Assembly: GCA_905373605.1 (NCBI GenBank)
Contig: CAJPTO010000006.1
Location: forward strand, 1 to 29,569
Source of the DNA: an uncultured Prevotella sp.
GTDB taxonomy: Bacteria; Bacteroidota; Bacteroidia; Bacteroidales; Bacteroidaceae
Direction: 5' to 3'
Length of the DNA stretch: 29,569 nucleotides
In this document: in pieces, positions 8,684-17,163 of the stretch
Layout of the letters: every line of letters starts with the position of its first letter
Numbering within the stretch: position 1 is the first letter of the stretch
Made by a program: the position numbers and the translations under genes
Notes under the pieces: model-generated
Databases searched by the model: none
What the model was told of the DNA's origin: nothing
Seen by the model: only the letters and a program-made list of their open reading frames with translations

Positions 8684-9121
8684 ATGAAAGCTACGGAACA
8701 AACCATCATGCAGGTGGAACGCGCCATTAATAAGATAGCGCAAAAGTTTCCTAACCTAGAAAACAACGCCACGCTTACCGACATCCATATTAGGGTTTCG
8801 CAAGATTCGGGCGAGCTTCTGGCCTTCGACGACGATGACAGGGAGATTACGCGATGCGTAGTGGAGCAATGGATTGAGAGTCGCGACGAGCATTTTTACC
8901 ACAATGTTACGCACATTCTGCAAAGTTGCCTGCGAAAGCTTAACAATGTGGTTGAAGGGATGGGCATCTTGCGCCCGTTCAGTTTCGTTCTCGAAGACGA
9001 TGAGAAGAGCCATGTGGCCGAACTGCATCTCGTTGACGACAACACAAGCATCATCACAGGAGAATTGCTGCAAAACCTGGACGAAGACCTTGACAACTTC
9101 ATGGAAAACCTGATGAAATAA
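8684..9121 (+). CDS. Conserved-looking acidic cytoplasmic protein of unknown function
   Basis: The 145-residue acidic protein has no signal peptide. It looks like a helix (MKATEQTIMQVERAINKIAQKFP), a beta segment (TLTDIHIRVSQDSGELLAFDDDD), a central helical stretch with conserved-looking YHNVTHILQSCLRKLN, and an acidic C-terminus (NLDEDLDNFMENLMK). I do not recognise the family. It has its own promoter and is followed by a hairpin shared with the convergent prmA, so it is probably monocistronic. Confidence 0.8.
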   Translation: MKATEQTIMQVERAINKIAQKFPNLENNATLTDIHIRVSQDSGELLAFDDDDREITRCVVEQWIESRDEHFYHNVTHILQSCLRKLNNVVEGMGILRPFSFVLEDDEKSHVAELHLVDDNTSIITGELLQNLDEDLDNFMENLMK

Positions 9122-9154
9122 CACCCCACACACCTTATTCATGGTGCTGAACTC

Positions 9155-9197
9155 CTTTTGGCGCGATGCTCCACGCCATGCATCGTGTTGCCAAAAG
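9155..9197. terminator. Possible bidirectional hairpin between convergent genes
   Basis: CTTTTGGC (9155-9162) plus CGATGC (9164-9169) pair with GCATCG (9180-9185) plus GCCAAAAG (9190-9197), leaving a small internal loop. It sits in the 98-bp gap between the convergent genes ending at 9121 and 9220. There is no long T run, so it may stop transcription weakly in both directions. Confidence 0.5.
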
Positions 9198-9219
9198 CCG
9201 CCGACATGCGGCCTTCTGG

Positions 9220-10089
9220 CTATGCCTTACTGAACGTTAAACACGCCCATCCCTCATCTTCGCATGCTATAAGGCAAATCAACCCCAACGTTTTGGCAGC
9301 CTCAACCAGCATCTGCACATCGGTTTGGTAAAAGCCGCTTAGCACCACCAAGCCATGTTGCGCCACCATTTGCACCCATCGGGGCAGGTCGGCCAGCAGA
9401 ATGTTGCGGTTGATGTTGGCCACAACCACGTCGAAAAGCCCATCGCTAGGCGTCAGGCAGCTACTGTCGCCCTTGCGAACAACCATGTTTTGCACCCCAT
9501 TGAGGGCGGCATTGTGGCGTGTGTTGTCCACACTCCACTCGTCAACATCGTATGCCAGCACCGCTTTCGCCCCCAACTTGGCGGCCACGATGCCTAAGAT
9601 GCCTGTTCCGCAACCGCAATCGAGAAGGCGTTTGCCCTGCAAGTGCGTGTCTAACAGGCGCGAAACAACCATGCGCGTTGTTTCGTGCGCGCCGCTTCCA
9701 AAGGCTTGTTGCGGCTCGAGGCCCACTTTTAGGTGGAAGCTTTGGGGCAAATCGGCAGGCGAAGTGTGGCGTGCATCGTATATCATGCATCGCTCATCGA
9801 TGCAAATGGGTTCAAACCCCTGTGCTTCCCACGCCTCATTCCAGTTGCGGTTTTCGGCTTGCGCCAAGCTGTAGGTGATGTTTGCCGTGGCTATGGGGAA
9901 GTTGGCAATGCCCTCGTCCAGCAACTCGCGGTCTAACAGCTGCGGCTGAACATAGCCCACAAGGGCATTCCCCTTGTCTTCGAAGGCCTCAAATCCGGCT
10001 TCAGCCGCAAGGTTGGCAAGCAAGTCTTTGGTTGCCTCAAGGTCTTCGGCCGATACACTGACCGTGAAGACCGCTTCCAGATATTCCAT
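9220..10089 (-). CDS. prmA: Ribosomal protein L11 methyltransferase
   Basis: The 289-residue protein is of family length. It has an N-terminal L11-recognition domain (about 1-95) and a class I SAM-dependent methyltransferase domain. Visible motifs are FGSGAHETT (130-138), the SAM-binding loop DCGCGTG (157-163), an acidic residue ending the second strand in YDVDEWSV, and ANINRNIL (224-231), which corresponds to the catalytic N-[IL]-x-x region of PrmA. The enzyme trimethylates lysines and the N-terminus of ribosomal protein L11. It is convergent with its left neighbour. The upstream gap holds a GTCTGAC-type repeat tract and no clear promoter box. Confidence 0.93.
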   Translation of the reverse strand: MEYLEAVFTVSVSAEDLEATKDLLANLAAEAGFEAFEDKGNALVGYVQPQLLDRELLDEGIANFPIATANITYSLAQAENRNWNEAWEAQGFEPICIDERCMIYDARHTSPADLPQSFHLKVGLEPQQAFGSGAHETTRMVVSRLLDTHLQGKRLLDCGCGTGILGIVAAKLGAKAVLAYDVDEWSVDNTRHNAALNGVQNMVVRKGDSSCLTPSDGLFDVVVANINRNILLADLPRWVQMVAQHGLVVLSGFYQTDVQMLVEAAKTLGLICLIACEDEGWACLTFSKA

Positions 10090-10117
10090 GTTGCGATTTT
10101 TTTAGGGATGATTAGTA

Positions 10118-10247
10118 AAGTCTGACAGGCCTGACCACTCTGATTAGTCCGGCTTGTCCGGCTTGTCTGACTTGTCCGACAAGTCTGACTGGTCAGACTA
10201 GTCTGATTTGTCCGACTTGTCCAACAAGTCTGCTTGGTCCGACCAAT
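10118..10247. repeat. Degenerate word-repeat tract (TTGTCCGAC / AGTCTGAC)
   Basis: About 130 bp made of 8-10-bp variants such as TTGTCCGAC, AAGTCTGAC, GGTCAGAC and TAGTCTGA. Several form small inverted repeats, for example CTTGTC-C-GACAAG and GTCTGAC-TG-GTCAGAC. It separates prmA from the divergently transcribed secreted-protein gene. Confidence 0.85.
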
Positions 10248-10310
10248 AAGTCACCATCGCAAAATTACAAAAAAATAGGGAAAATCCTCCGTTTAGTTAG
10301 GGAAAATCCT

Positions 10311-10318
10311 TATATTTG
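10311..10318 (+). promoter_or_regulatory. Predicted -7 box for the gene at 10381
   Basis: TATATTTG is a perfect match to TAnnTTTG, 63 bases before the ATG. No -33 element at standard spacing is clear. Confidence 0.55.
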
Positions 10319-10380
10319 CATAACAATCATTAGTAAATTTGCAACGTAACAAATAGCCTTTGGCAGAAAGGAACATTGAC

Positions 10381-11364
10381 ATGAAAAGATTAGGATTATT
10401 GGCAATCGGTTTTGTATTGGGCTCATTCTCGGCAATGGCCCAGACAGACGATGTGTATTTCGTACCTAAAAAATCAGACAGAATTAACAAAGAATACAAA
10501 GACAAGCAGGAAGAAGACGCCGATGTGTATTATTCGGGGTCGAACAGGAACGTGGATGAGTACAACCGCCGCAACCGCAACGGCAGTAGTTACCAAAAAA
10601 TACGGCGCGACTCGCTGGGGAATGTCATTGTTGAAGAGGAGGTAAACACAGCTTATTCAGACCGCGACCGCGACCGATACGACCGTTCTAGGCGCGACCG
10701 CCGCGACTATTATGATGACGACGACTATTATTATAGCCGCCGTGTCAGTCGTTTCTACGATCCTTGGTTCTTCGGCTATTATGGTTACTCGCCTTATTAC
10801 GGCTATTCTCGTTGGGACTGGGACTGGTACGACCCGTTCTATTACGGCTATGGCCCACGTTGGCGCGGCTATTATTCCTATTGGTATAACGACTGGGCCT
10901 ATCCCTATTACGGCTACGGCTGGCGTTCGCCCTACTATTATTATGGCGGATATTACGGCCCATACTATGGTTATTACAGCCCTTATTATGGCTGGGGCGG
11001 CTATTATGCGCCTGGATATTACACTTATCGCGGCGTTACGGGCACCCGAAATCATGGCAGCATGAGCTCGCGGGCAACAAGAGACCGCACCGACTACCGC
11101 TACCAATACAACGGCAACACGCGTTCGTCGGGCCGAAGCTACGGCAATGGCTACGAACGCAGCAGCAACGGCGACTTCTACAACCGCCGTTCTGCCGACA
11201 GCAACCGCGACTTCTCCTCGCCAACGCGTAGTTATGACGGCGGTTCGCGCAGTGGTTCGTTCGGCGGAGGCGGCTCATCGCGCGGCGGAGGCGGCTCGTT
11301 TGGCGGAGGAAGCACTGGAGGTGGCTCATCATCGAGGGGTGGACACTTCGGTGGCAGACGCTAA
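10381..11364 (+). CDS. Secreted or surface tyrosine/glycine-rich low-complexity protein
   Basis: The ATG at 10381 is preferred over an in-frame ATG at 10360 because it begins a clean signal peptide (MKRLGLLAIGFVLGSFSAMAQ) and follows an AAAGGA site. The mature 300-odd residues divide into a charged N-terminal part (VPKKSDR, repeated RDRDRYDR, DDDDYYY), a central region of Tyr/Gly/Trp/Pro repeats (YYGYSPYYGY, YYGGYYGPYYGYY), and a Gly/Ser C-terminus with SFGGGGSSRGGGG and a final GGRR. Such proteins are often labelled vitellogenin-like in Prevotella by low-complexity matching only. The composition suggests an adhesive, matrix or phase-separating surface protein, but this is inference. It precedes a FadL-like barrel gene by 51 bp, probably in one operon. 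Confidence 0.85.
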   Translation: MKRLGLLAIGFVLGSFSAMAQTDDVYFVPKKSDRINKEYKDKQEEDADVYYSGSNRNVDEYNRRNRNGSSYQKIRRDSLGNVIVEEEVNTAYSDRDRDRYDRSRRDRRDYYDDDDYYYSRRVSRFYDPWFFGYYGYSPYYGYSRWDWDWYDPFYYGYGPRWRGYYSYWYNDWAYPYYGYGWRSPYYYYGGYYGPYYGYYSPYYGWGGYYAPGYYTYRGVTGTRNHGSMSSRATRDRTDYRYQYNGNTRSSGRSYGNGYERSSNGDFYNRRSADSNRDFSSPTRSYDGGSRSGSFGGGGSSRGGGGSFGGGSTGGGSSSRGGHFGGRR

Positions 11365-11415
11365 TGCAAGGGCTACCTAAATGATATTCAGTGAAAAAGA
11401 TAAAGCAGTAAAGTT

Positions 11416-13050
11416 ATGAACACAAGATATTTGATGATTTGTTCGGCCTTGTTGGCACTGCCCGCAATGGCTCAAGAAACCTACGAGAATGCCCGTTTGC
11501 TGGGTAACGACCTTAACGGAACGGCGCGATATGTGGGTATGGGAGGTGCAATGGAAGCCCTCGGGGCCGACCTTTCCACCATAAGAACCAATCCAGCAGG
11601 CATCGGGCTCTTCCGCAAGTCGGGGGTTAACCTTTCGTTCGGCTTTAATTCGCAAGCCGATGCCAATGCCAGGCTGGGACATTCTTCCACAAAGATGAGC
11701 TTCGACCAAGCTGGTTTCTATCGTGCCATGCGCATGAGCGATGGCTCTTACATCAACTTCGCCTTCAATTTCAGCAAAGGGACGAACTTTAATTATTTCC
11801 TTGCCGCAGCTGGTAGGCTTAATGATGCATCGCTGGGTAAGCAAGCTTACCTCAAGGGCATGCGCGGTTCGCTCTATGATGGTGGATATAGCGTTGGTCC
11901 GGGTGTGAAAAACAAGGATGTTATTTATGGATATGTAGACGGAACTTCGGACGACATCGCCAGAACCTACGGACAACTCGACTACTTGTATTGGAACACG
12001 AGGCTTGTGGATAAAAACGATCCCAAAGAGTTTAACTACAATGCCGCCAACGGCTACCTCTTCGGCCGCTCACAACGCGGATACATCGGCAACTACGACT
12101 TTAACATCAGCGGCAACTGGAACGATCGCGTGTACCTAGGCTTCACGCTTGGACTGCGCACCGTTAACTATAAGGGTTACTCGGAGTATGTGGAAAACCT
12201 CGTAGACAAGGCGAATAAGGAGATTGGAACGGCCACCGTGGCCGACGAACGCGAGGTAACAGGCACAGGCTTCGACCTCAGTGCGGGTGCCATTTTCCGC
12301 CCAATAGAAGAGTCGCCCTTCCGTATAGGCGTGTCAATCAATTCGCCTACGTGGTACGACTTGAAGACCGAGAACTACACAACGATACTAAACGATGGCC
12401 AGAATGCGGGCAGATGGGATACGGGAAAGTCGTCGGAAACATACGATTTTAAGCTTTTCACTCCTTGGACTTTCGGTGCTAGCATCGGACATACCGTTGG
12501 AAACTTCTTGGCTTTGGGCGCATCGGTGACTTATTCAGACTATTCAACGATGGACAACCGCTACATTGACGGCGAAGAGATAGACTATTATGGCTATGCG
12601 CACGAGACATCTGCCAGCGACAAGGTGATGAACAACCACGCCAAACGCACACTCAACGGCGTTGCTACTTTCAAAGTGGGCATGGAATATAAGGTGTTGC
12701 CGCAGGTTGCTGTACGAGCAGGCTACAACTATGTGTCGCCGGCTTACAAGAAAGATGCCTTTAAGGATGGCACGCTTAACTCGGAGGGTTCGTATTACAG
12801 CTCTGCCGCCGACTACGTAAACTGGAAGAGCACCAACCGCATGACATTGGGACTGGGTTTCATCGGAAAACATTGGACGGCCGACTTTGCTTACCAGTTC
12901 AGCGCAACGGATGGCAGCTTTTATCCATTCACCAACGGGCTAACCACCATCGATCCAGGCACCAACCAGGCTGTAACAAACGAGGCTTCGGCCGTATCCG
13001 CGAGCAACAAACGCCATCAAATGCTGTTCACAGTGGGATATAGGTTCTAA
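11416..13050 (+). CDS. Outer-membrane barrel of the OmpP1/FadL/TodX type (often called hemin receptor)
   Basis: The 544-residue protein begins with a signal peptide cut after MAQ (MNTRYLMICSALLALPAMAQ). The mature start (ETYENARLLGNDLNGTARYVGMGGAMEALGADLSTIRTNPAGIGLF) is characteristic of FadL-family channels, with conserved NPAG near residue 59. Many amphipathic beta strands follow, and the protein ends in an aromatic residue (MLFTVGYRF), as expected for Bam-dependent barrels. Family members move hydrophobic molecules across the outer membrane; a haem role is only a database habit. It lies 51 bp downstream of the Tyr/Gly-rich protein and is followed by a strong terminator. Confidence 0.88.
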   Translation: MNTRYLMICSALLALPAMAQETYENARLLGNDLNGTARYVGMGGAMEALGADLSTIRTNPAGIGLFRKSGVNLSFGFNSQADANARLGHSSTKMSFDQAGFYRAMRMSDGSYINFAFNFSKGTNFNYFLAAAGRLNDASLGKQAYLKGMRGSLYDGGYSVGPGVKNKDVIYGYVDGTSDDIARTYGQLDYLYWNTRLVDKNDPKEFNYNAANGYLFGRSQRGYIGNYDFNISGNWNDRVYLGFTLGLRTVNYKGYSEYVENLVDKANKEIGTATVADEREVTGTGFDLSAGAIFRPIEESPFRIGVSINSPTWYDLKTENYTTILNDGQNAGRWDTGKSSETYDFKLFTPWTFGASIGHTVGNFLALGASVTYSDYSTMDNRYIDGEEIDYYGYAHETSASDKVMNNHAKRTLNGVATFKVGMEYKVLPQVAVRAGYNYVSPAYKKDAFKDGTLNSEGSYYSSAADYVNWKSTNRMTLGLGFIGKHWTADFAYQFSATDGSFYPFTNGLTTIDPGTNQAVTNEASAVSASNKRHQMLFTVGYRF

Positions 13051-13145
13051 AAACGGCTTGTTAGCTTTTCATTTCATGATTTTTTCAGTTCATGCTTTTA
13101 TGATTGCATGAGGCTGCGAGGTTGTGAAAGATTAAGTTTCATAAT

Positions 13146-13200
13146 AAAGGCAGGTTCTAAAAATCACAGCTAATGTGGTATTTAGAACCTGCCTTTTTTT
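13146..13200 (+). terminator. Intrinsic terminator after the FadL-like gene, related to the one at 4915
   Basis: A perfect 16-bp stem pairs 13146-13161 (AAAGGCAGGTTCTAAA) with 13181-13196, with a 19-base loop and a T run through 13200. The stem sequence is nearly identical to the hairpin at 4915-4963. Confidence 0.85.
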
Positions 13201-13477
13201 CATTTGACGCAGCAAATGCTTGGCAATCAAACCGCCAATTAGGGATAAAAGCCAATCTTCAGGATGGTTTTATTGTGCCGGTGCATGGCCATGCCAGCGA
13301 CATAATGGGCAAGGGCCAAGAACATCTCGGATGATAAATGTGGCTTGGCATGGGTAGGCGGCTGCCTTTCAAGGACGAAAAAGAGGAAATAGGAGAGCTG
13401 AGCATATGGAAGACATCGTCTAGATGCACATGCCAATCTGTCTTTTCGCCTTTTCATTCCTCTCTTTTTGGGGAAAA
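13201..13477. other. Gene-free stretch
   Basis: No frame here has credible protein character, and no promoter or structured RNA stands out. Confidence 0.5.
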
Positions 13478-13580
13478 GGGTGGGAGAGTTGGCACTTTCT
13501 CACCTTTAAGGAAGTGGTGAGCCGTTCTTTCAAAGATTTCCAGAGGGTGGGAGCGTGAGCATTTTTCACCTTTAAGGAAG
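13478..13580. repeat. Two direct copies of a 36-37-bp element, the second crossing the tatD stop codon
   Basis: Copies at 13478-13514 and 13545-13580 both start GGGTGGGAG and end TCACCTTTAAGGAAG, 67 bp apart. The second copy includes the last codons and stop (13572-13574) of the minus-strand tatD gene. Read on the minus strand they carry AAGGTGA words, similar to the repeat tracts near rsgA and the HD-domain gene. Confidence 0.8.
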
Positions 13581-14360
13581 GCGTTCGCCAAACACACGCC
13601 TTACATTCTCGTTGGTTTGCTGGGCAATCTCATCGGCAGTGGTTCCGTATGCTTCGGCCATTGTCTGCACCACATAGGTGAGATAGCTGCTCTCGTTGCG
13701 CTTTCCGCGCATGGGAACAGGTGCCATGTAAGGCCCATCCGTTTCGAGAACGATGCGCGAAAGGGGTATATGCGGCAACACCGAGGGCAAATTCGACTTC
13801 TTAAACGTCAATACGCCGCCAATGCCCAACACAAACTTGGGAAACTGCAAGAAAGCATCGGCCTCGCGCTCGTTACCCGTGAAGCAATGGAAGACACCGC
13901 CAGGCAGTTGGCTTTCGTAACGCTTGATGATGTGCACCATTTCGTTTTGGCCTTTGCGGCAATGTATCATCAGCGGCAAGCCATATTCGGCCGACCAGCG
14001 CACTTGTTCTTCGAAAGCGGCTAGCTGTTCGGCTTCGAACTCGCGGCTCCAATAAAAGTCCAGCCCCACTTCGCCAATGGCGATGAAGGTATTTGGTGCA
14101 TCAAACCGCCGCTTCATGTGGCTTAGCACCTCGGCATAGTCGGCTTTCACCTCCTCTGGGTGCAAGCCCATCATCGGGAAGGCGTAGTTGGGGAAGCGTT
14201 TAGAAAGTTCGAGAGCCGCATCTCCGCTTTTTTCGTCGATGGCTGGAATGAAAAGCTTGCTCACCCCCGCCGCTTTGGCGCGGGCAACAACATCGTCTAG
14301 GTCGTCGCGATAGTCGTCAACGTCCAGATGAATGTGCGTGTCTATTATTTCTGTTGTCAT
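13572..14360 (-). CDS. tatD: TatD-family metal-dependent hydrolase (3'-5' DNA/RNA exonuclease family)
   Basis: The 262-residue TIM-barrel hydrolase carries the complete metal site: His9 and His11 (DTHIHLD), Glu97 (GEVGLDFYW), His133 (PLMIHCRKG), His158 (GVFHCFTG) and Asp208 (LETDGPYM). TatD enzymes are magnesium-dependent nucleases tied to DNA repair and RNA quality control. It lies downstream of a polyprenyl synthase and an unknown gene on the same strand, separated from the latter by 261 bp that hold a 22-bp tandem repeat, so it may be expressed separately. The 3' end is embedded in a direct repeat. Confidence 0.93.
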   Translation of the reverse strand: MTTEIIDTHIHLDVDDYRDDLDDVVARAKAAGVSKLFIPAIDEKSGDAALELSKRFPNYAFPMMGLHPEEVKADYAEVLSHMKRRFDAPNTFIAIGEVGLDFYWSREFEAEQLAAFEEQVRWSAEYGLPLMIHCRKGQNEMVHIIKRYESQLPGGVFHCFTGNEREADAFLQFPKFVLGIGGVLTFKKSNLPSVLPHIPLSRIVLETDGPYMAPVPMRGKRNESSYLTYVVQTMAEAYGTTADEIAQQTNENVRRVFGERLP

Positions 14361-14462
14361 GTTCCTGTTTACATTTTACTGGTTGTGGGTTGCACAAAAA
14401 AGCACAAGCCGCCACGCTCCCCCTGTCAAGGGGGAGAAACAACCGCCAACAAACCACGCACC

Positions 14463-14574
14463 GAAAGGCACAAACCCTTACTTTGAAAGGCGCAAGCCCA
14501 CGTTTCAAATGGCGCAAGCCCTTACTTTGAAAGGCGCAAGCCCGTGCTTCGAAAGGCACAATGCCCTGCGTTTT
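14463..14574. repeat. 22-bp tandem repeat, about five copies
   Basis: Units start at 14463, 14485, 14507, 14529 and 14551. The core is GAAAGGCGCAAGCCC followed by a variable TTACTTT, ACGTTTC or GTGCTTC. The sequence is unrelated to the array at 5211 but has the same 22-bp period. It lies directly upstream of tatD in the minus-strand gene run. Confidence 0.88.
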
Positions 14575-14621
14575 AATGGCAAGCGAAGCCCCCTTGCGCC
14601 TAAGAAAAGCCAGGACACGCG

Positions 14622-15320
14622 CTAGTATAGGTGTTCCTCGTTGCGGCGATAATAGTATATCACGCCCAACTTACGGCATTCGGCGAAGCGAACTTCAGGC
14701 GGTTCGTGTTCGAAATGCTTCTCAATTTGGTTCCATAGGTCGAGAATGATGTTATCTGTTTCGGGTCTTAGCGTATGTAAGGTGCTTATTGCCTTGTTTG
14801 TTCGGGCTTGCAGTGCCTTTTGTTGCTTATAGGTTTCTACAAAGATGTCGTAATGTGTGGCCACCATCCCGATGGATGGATTGTAAATGGGCCTTCCGCC
14901 CTGTTTGATGCGTGCCCTTTCGCCCTCGATGGCACGCTGCCCATAGTCCATCAACCCCTCCAATGTCTTGAGGTTGGGCAGTGAAGTGGCGTGTTCGCTA
15001 AGCCCATAAAGCTTCAGTGCCGACTTTTTTATTTCCCCCCGCTCCACACAAAGGAAGAGCACCTGCAGGAAATGGCTCACATACATCACGGCATTGCGCT
15101 GCACACGGTCAATCTTGCCCGTTTGCCTGGCTTGTGCCGTAAGCGAAGTGCGGTATTGTTGCGCCGCGGTAAGCAACCTGTCGTAGGCAGGCCGGGCCTT
15201 ATTAATCACACTCCAATCAATAAATCGGTTTCTGGCCGCGTATACACTCTCGTTTTCGAGCAGCATTTTCAGAGCCTTAAGGCGTGCTGCATCTGTCTTA
15301 GGTAGTCGTCGGTATGGCAT
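14622..15320 (-). CDS. Conserved helical protein of unknown function
   Basis: The 232-residue, basic, mostly helical protein has no signal peptide or membrane segment. It begins MPYRRLPKTDAARLKALK, contains a possible helical pair around residues 60-110 (RNAVMYVSHFLQVLFLCVERGEI), and ends in a tyrosine-rich tail (GVIYYYRRNEEHLY). I do not recognise a family. It starts 26 bp after the polyprenyl synthase gene on the same strand, so the two are likely co-transcribed, but that does not show a shared function. Confidence 0.8.
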   Translation of the reverse strand: MPYRRLPKTDAARLKALKMLLENESVYAARNRFIDWSVINKARPAYDRLLTAAQQYRTSLTAQARQTGKIDRVQRNAVMYVSHFLQVLFLCVERGEIKKSALKLYGLSEHATSLPNLKTLEGLMDYGQRAIEGERARIKQGGRPIYNPSIGMVATHYDIFVETYKQQKALQARTNKAISTLHTLRPETDNIILDLWNQIEKHFEHEPPEVRFAECRKLGVIYYYRRNEEHLY

Positions 15321-15346
15321 GGTATTGTTAATTTAGGTGAGAAAGT

Positions 15347-16321
15347 TTAGTATTTCCTGTTCATCATTTTCAAGGCATAGTTAATGAGGTTTACTTTTCG
15401 TTCGGCTGGCACGTTCACCTCGTCAAGGTAGCGTTTGCCACATTCAAAGTAGTGTTCAATTCTTCGTTCGGCCATCTTGTCTATTTGCATGTCGTTGTAT
15501 AGCTTTGTGATGGCCGTTATTTTCTTTTGTGGGTCGCCATGTTGCTGGTTCACCCATTGTTGCAGTTCTTTTCTTTGCTCATCGTTGGCTTTGTTAAAGG
15601 CGTTGATGAGCATGTACGTCTTTTTGTTGCTTACGATGTCGCCGCCAATGGCTTTTCCAAACACCTCACTGTCGCCGTAAACATCGAGGAAGTCGTCTTG
15701 CAGTTGGAAAGCAAGTCCAATTTGTTCGCCGAACTTGTATAGCAAGTCGGCATCTTTAGCAGGCGCATCGGCCAAGATGGCGCCCATCTTCATGGCACAT
15801 GCCAGCAACACGCTAGTTTTAAGGCGTATCATCTCGATGTATTCGTCTTCAGTGACATCGTTTCTGTGTTCGAAATCCATGTCATATTGTTGTCCCTCCC
15901 CAATTTCCAGAGCCGTTTCGGTGAAGAGTTCCATCACGGGTTTCAGCTTCTGGGCATTGCATTTGGCCACGAGTTGATAGGCAAGCACCAGCATCGAGTC
16001 GCCCGAAAGGATGGCCGTGTTGGCATCCCAACGCTTATGTACGGTGGGTTTTCCGCGTCGCAGGGCGGCATTGTCCATCAAGTCGTCGTGCAGCAGAGTG
16101 TAATTGTGGTAAGTTTCCAGTCCGCAAGCGGGAGGCAGGATGCTTTCCGGGTCGTCTTTAAAGAGGTTATAGGCCAGCAAGGCCAGTGTGGGCCTGATGC
16201 GTTTTCCACCGATGGAAAGCACATATCGTATGGGTTCGTATAGCGATTGTGGCTTTCGGTCGAAAGGCAATGCGTCTATGTAGGCGTTTATTTTGTCGAG
16301 AATTAGATTGTCTGTCAACAT
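15347..16321 (-). CDS. Polyprenyl diphosphate synthase (trans-isoprenyl type)
   Basis: The 324-residue protein has every hallmark of a trans-prenyltransferase: GGKRIRP at 38-44, the first aspartate-rich motif DDLMD at 79-83 within LLHDDLMDNAALRRGKPT, and the second, DDFLD, at 209-213 within FQLQDDFLDVYGD. It condenses isopentenyl diphosphate with allylic diphosphates to make quinone side chains or shorter prenyl donors. The residues just before the first motif (YHNYTLLHDD) bear on chain length, but the product cannot be fixed by eye. It starts 11 bp after tonB on the minus strand, and this tonB-prenyl synthase pairing is consistent with an operon. Confidence 0.92.
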   Translation of the reverse strand: MLTDNLILDKINAYIDALPFDRKPQSLYEPIRYVLSIGGKRIRPTLALLAYNLFKDDPESILPPACGLETYHNYTLLHDDLMDNAALRRGKPTVHKRWDANTAILSGDSMLVLAYQLVAKCNAQKLKPVMELFTETALEIGEGQQYDMDFEHRNDVTEDEYIEMIRLKTSVLLACAMKMGAILADAPAKDADLLYKFGEQIGLAFQLQDDFLDVYGDSEVFGKAIGGDIVSNKKTYMLINAFNKANDEQRKELQQWVNQQHGDPQKKITAITKLYNDMQIDKMAERRIEHYFECGKRYLDEVNVPAERKVNLINYALKMMNRKY

Positions 16322-16332
16322 GATGACACGTT

Positions 16333-17067
16333 TTAAAGTTTAAACACGATGGGTATTGCGAAGAGCGTTCGGCAGGGTTTTCCTTTTTCAAGGCCGGGTT
16401 TCCATTTAGGCATGTTGCTGATAACGCGCAAAGCCTCAGCGTCAAGGTCGGGATTGACGCTTCGAACCACCTTTTGTTCGGTAATGGTTCCGTCTACATT
16501 GACGATGAACGACACCATCACCGTACCCTGCACGCCCTGTTGTTGTGCCGCTGGAGGATAGCGAAGCGTGCGTTGCAACCACTTCATGAACTCGACAATT
16601 CCGCCCGGATACTCGGGCATTTGTCGCACAATGTGCGGTGCGTTGTCGTTGTCAATCGGCTCTGGCACAGGTTGTTCGATAGCCGTTGTCGGCGTTTCGT
16701 TCGGTTTCACGGCCGCTTCTTCACCCTCTTTCTCCTCTTCGTCGCGCTCATTCAGCTTGTCGGGAAGGGCAACGGGCGTGTCAACGGCCTTAATCTTCTC
16801 GGTGATGGATGGTGCGGCCGTGGGTGTTGCGGCAGTCACCATCTCTTGTTTCTCCACATCGGGCAATATTTCCATCTCCTCAAAGATGTCGTCGGGCACA
16901 TCGTCGTCGAAGTTAAAGGTGCGCGAATTGCTGTTATACTCAAGCGCCACGAAAAGGAACGCGAGTACAACGACAAGCCCAAGCAGGTAGTTGGTTACGC
17001 GCTTGTTCTCCAAATTGGCACTATGGGTCTTCTTTATCTCCACACGATTGAAGTTGTTGCACAACAT
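16333..17067 (-). CDS. tonB: TonB-family energy transducer
   Basis: TonB couples inner-membrane proton motive force to outer-membrane receptors such as SusC proteins. The protein has a short cytoplasmic part (NRVEIKKTHSANLENKR), one membrane helix (VTNYLLGLVVVLAFLFVAL), a long acidic/proline-containing periplasmic linker, and a C-terminal TonB domain with PEYPGGIVEFMKWLQ, RYPPAAQQQGVQGTVMVSFIV and DLDAEALRVISNMPKWKPG, ending PIVFKL. The domain is full length. I choose the ATG at 17067 (244 residues); a GTG at 17079 would add four residues. A TATATTTG box lies at 17104-17111. It is divergent from porQ. Confidence 0.9.
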   Translation of the reverse strand: MLCNNFNRVEIKKTHSANLENKRVTNYLLGLVVVLAFLFVALEYNSNSRTFNFDDDVPDDIFEEMEILPDVEKQEMVTAATPTAAPSITEKIKAVDTPVALPDKLNERDEEEKEGEEAAVKPNETPTTAIEQPVPEPIDNDNAPHIVRQMPEYPGGIVEFMKWLQRTLRYPPAAQQQGVQGTVMVSFIVNVDGTITEQKVVRSVNPDLDAEALRVISNMPKWKPGLEKGKPCRTLFAIPIVFKL

Positions 17068-17103
17068 TTGAGCTTTCACGGTAAATGAAACTCAATTCAG
17101 CTA

Positions 17104-17111
17104 CAAATATA
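17104..17111 (-). promoter_or_regulatory. Predicted -7 box for tonB
   Basis: On the minus strand this reads TATATTTG, a perfect TAnnTTTG, about 37 bases before the chosen tonB start. No clear -33 element. Confidence 0.55.
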
Positions 17112-17133
17112 ATGATATAATTGGAAAAAGGTG

Positions 17134-17141
17134 TATCTTTG
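17134..17141 (+). promoter_or_regulatory. Predicted -7 box for porQ
   Basis: TATCTTTG matches TAnnTTTG and lies 22 bases before the ATG at 17164. No -33 match at normal spacing. It sits back-to-back with the tonB box. Confidence 0.6.
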
Positions 17142-17163
17142 TAGATAAAACAGAAAGAAGTTG

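Noticed and set aside
10657..11106. Minus-strand frame opposite the Tyr/Gly-rich protein
   Set aside because: Ile/Val/Ala-rich product is the mirror of TAT/GGC-type codons; no start signal or domain.
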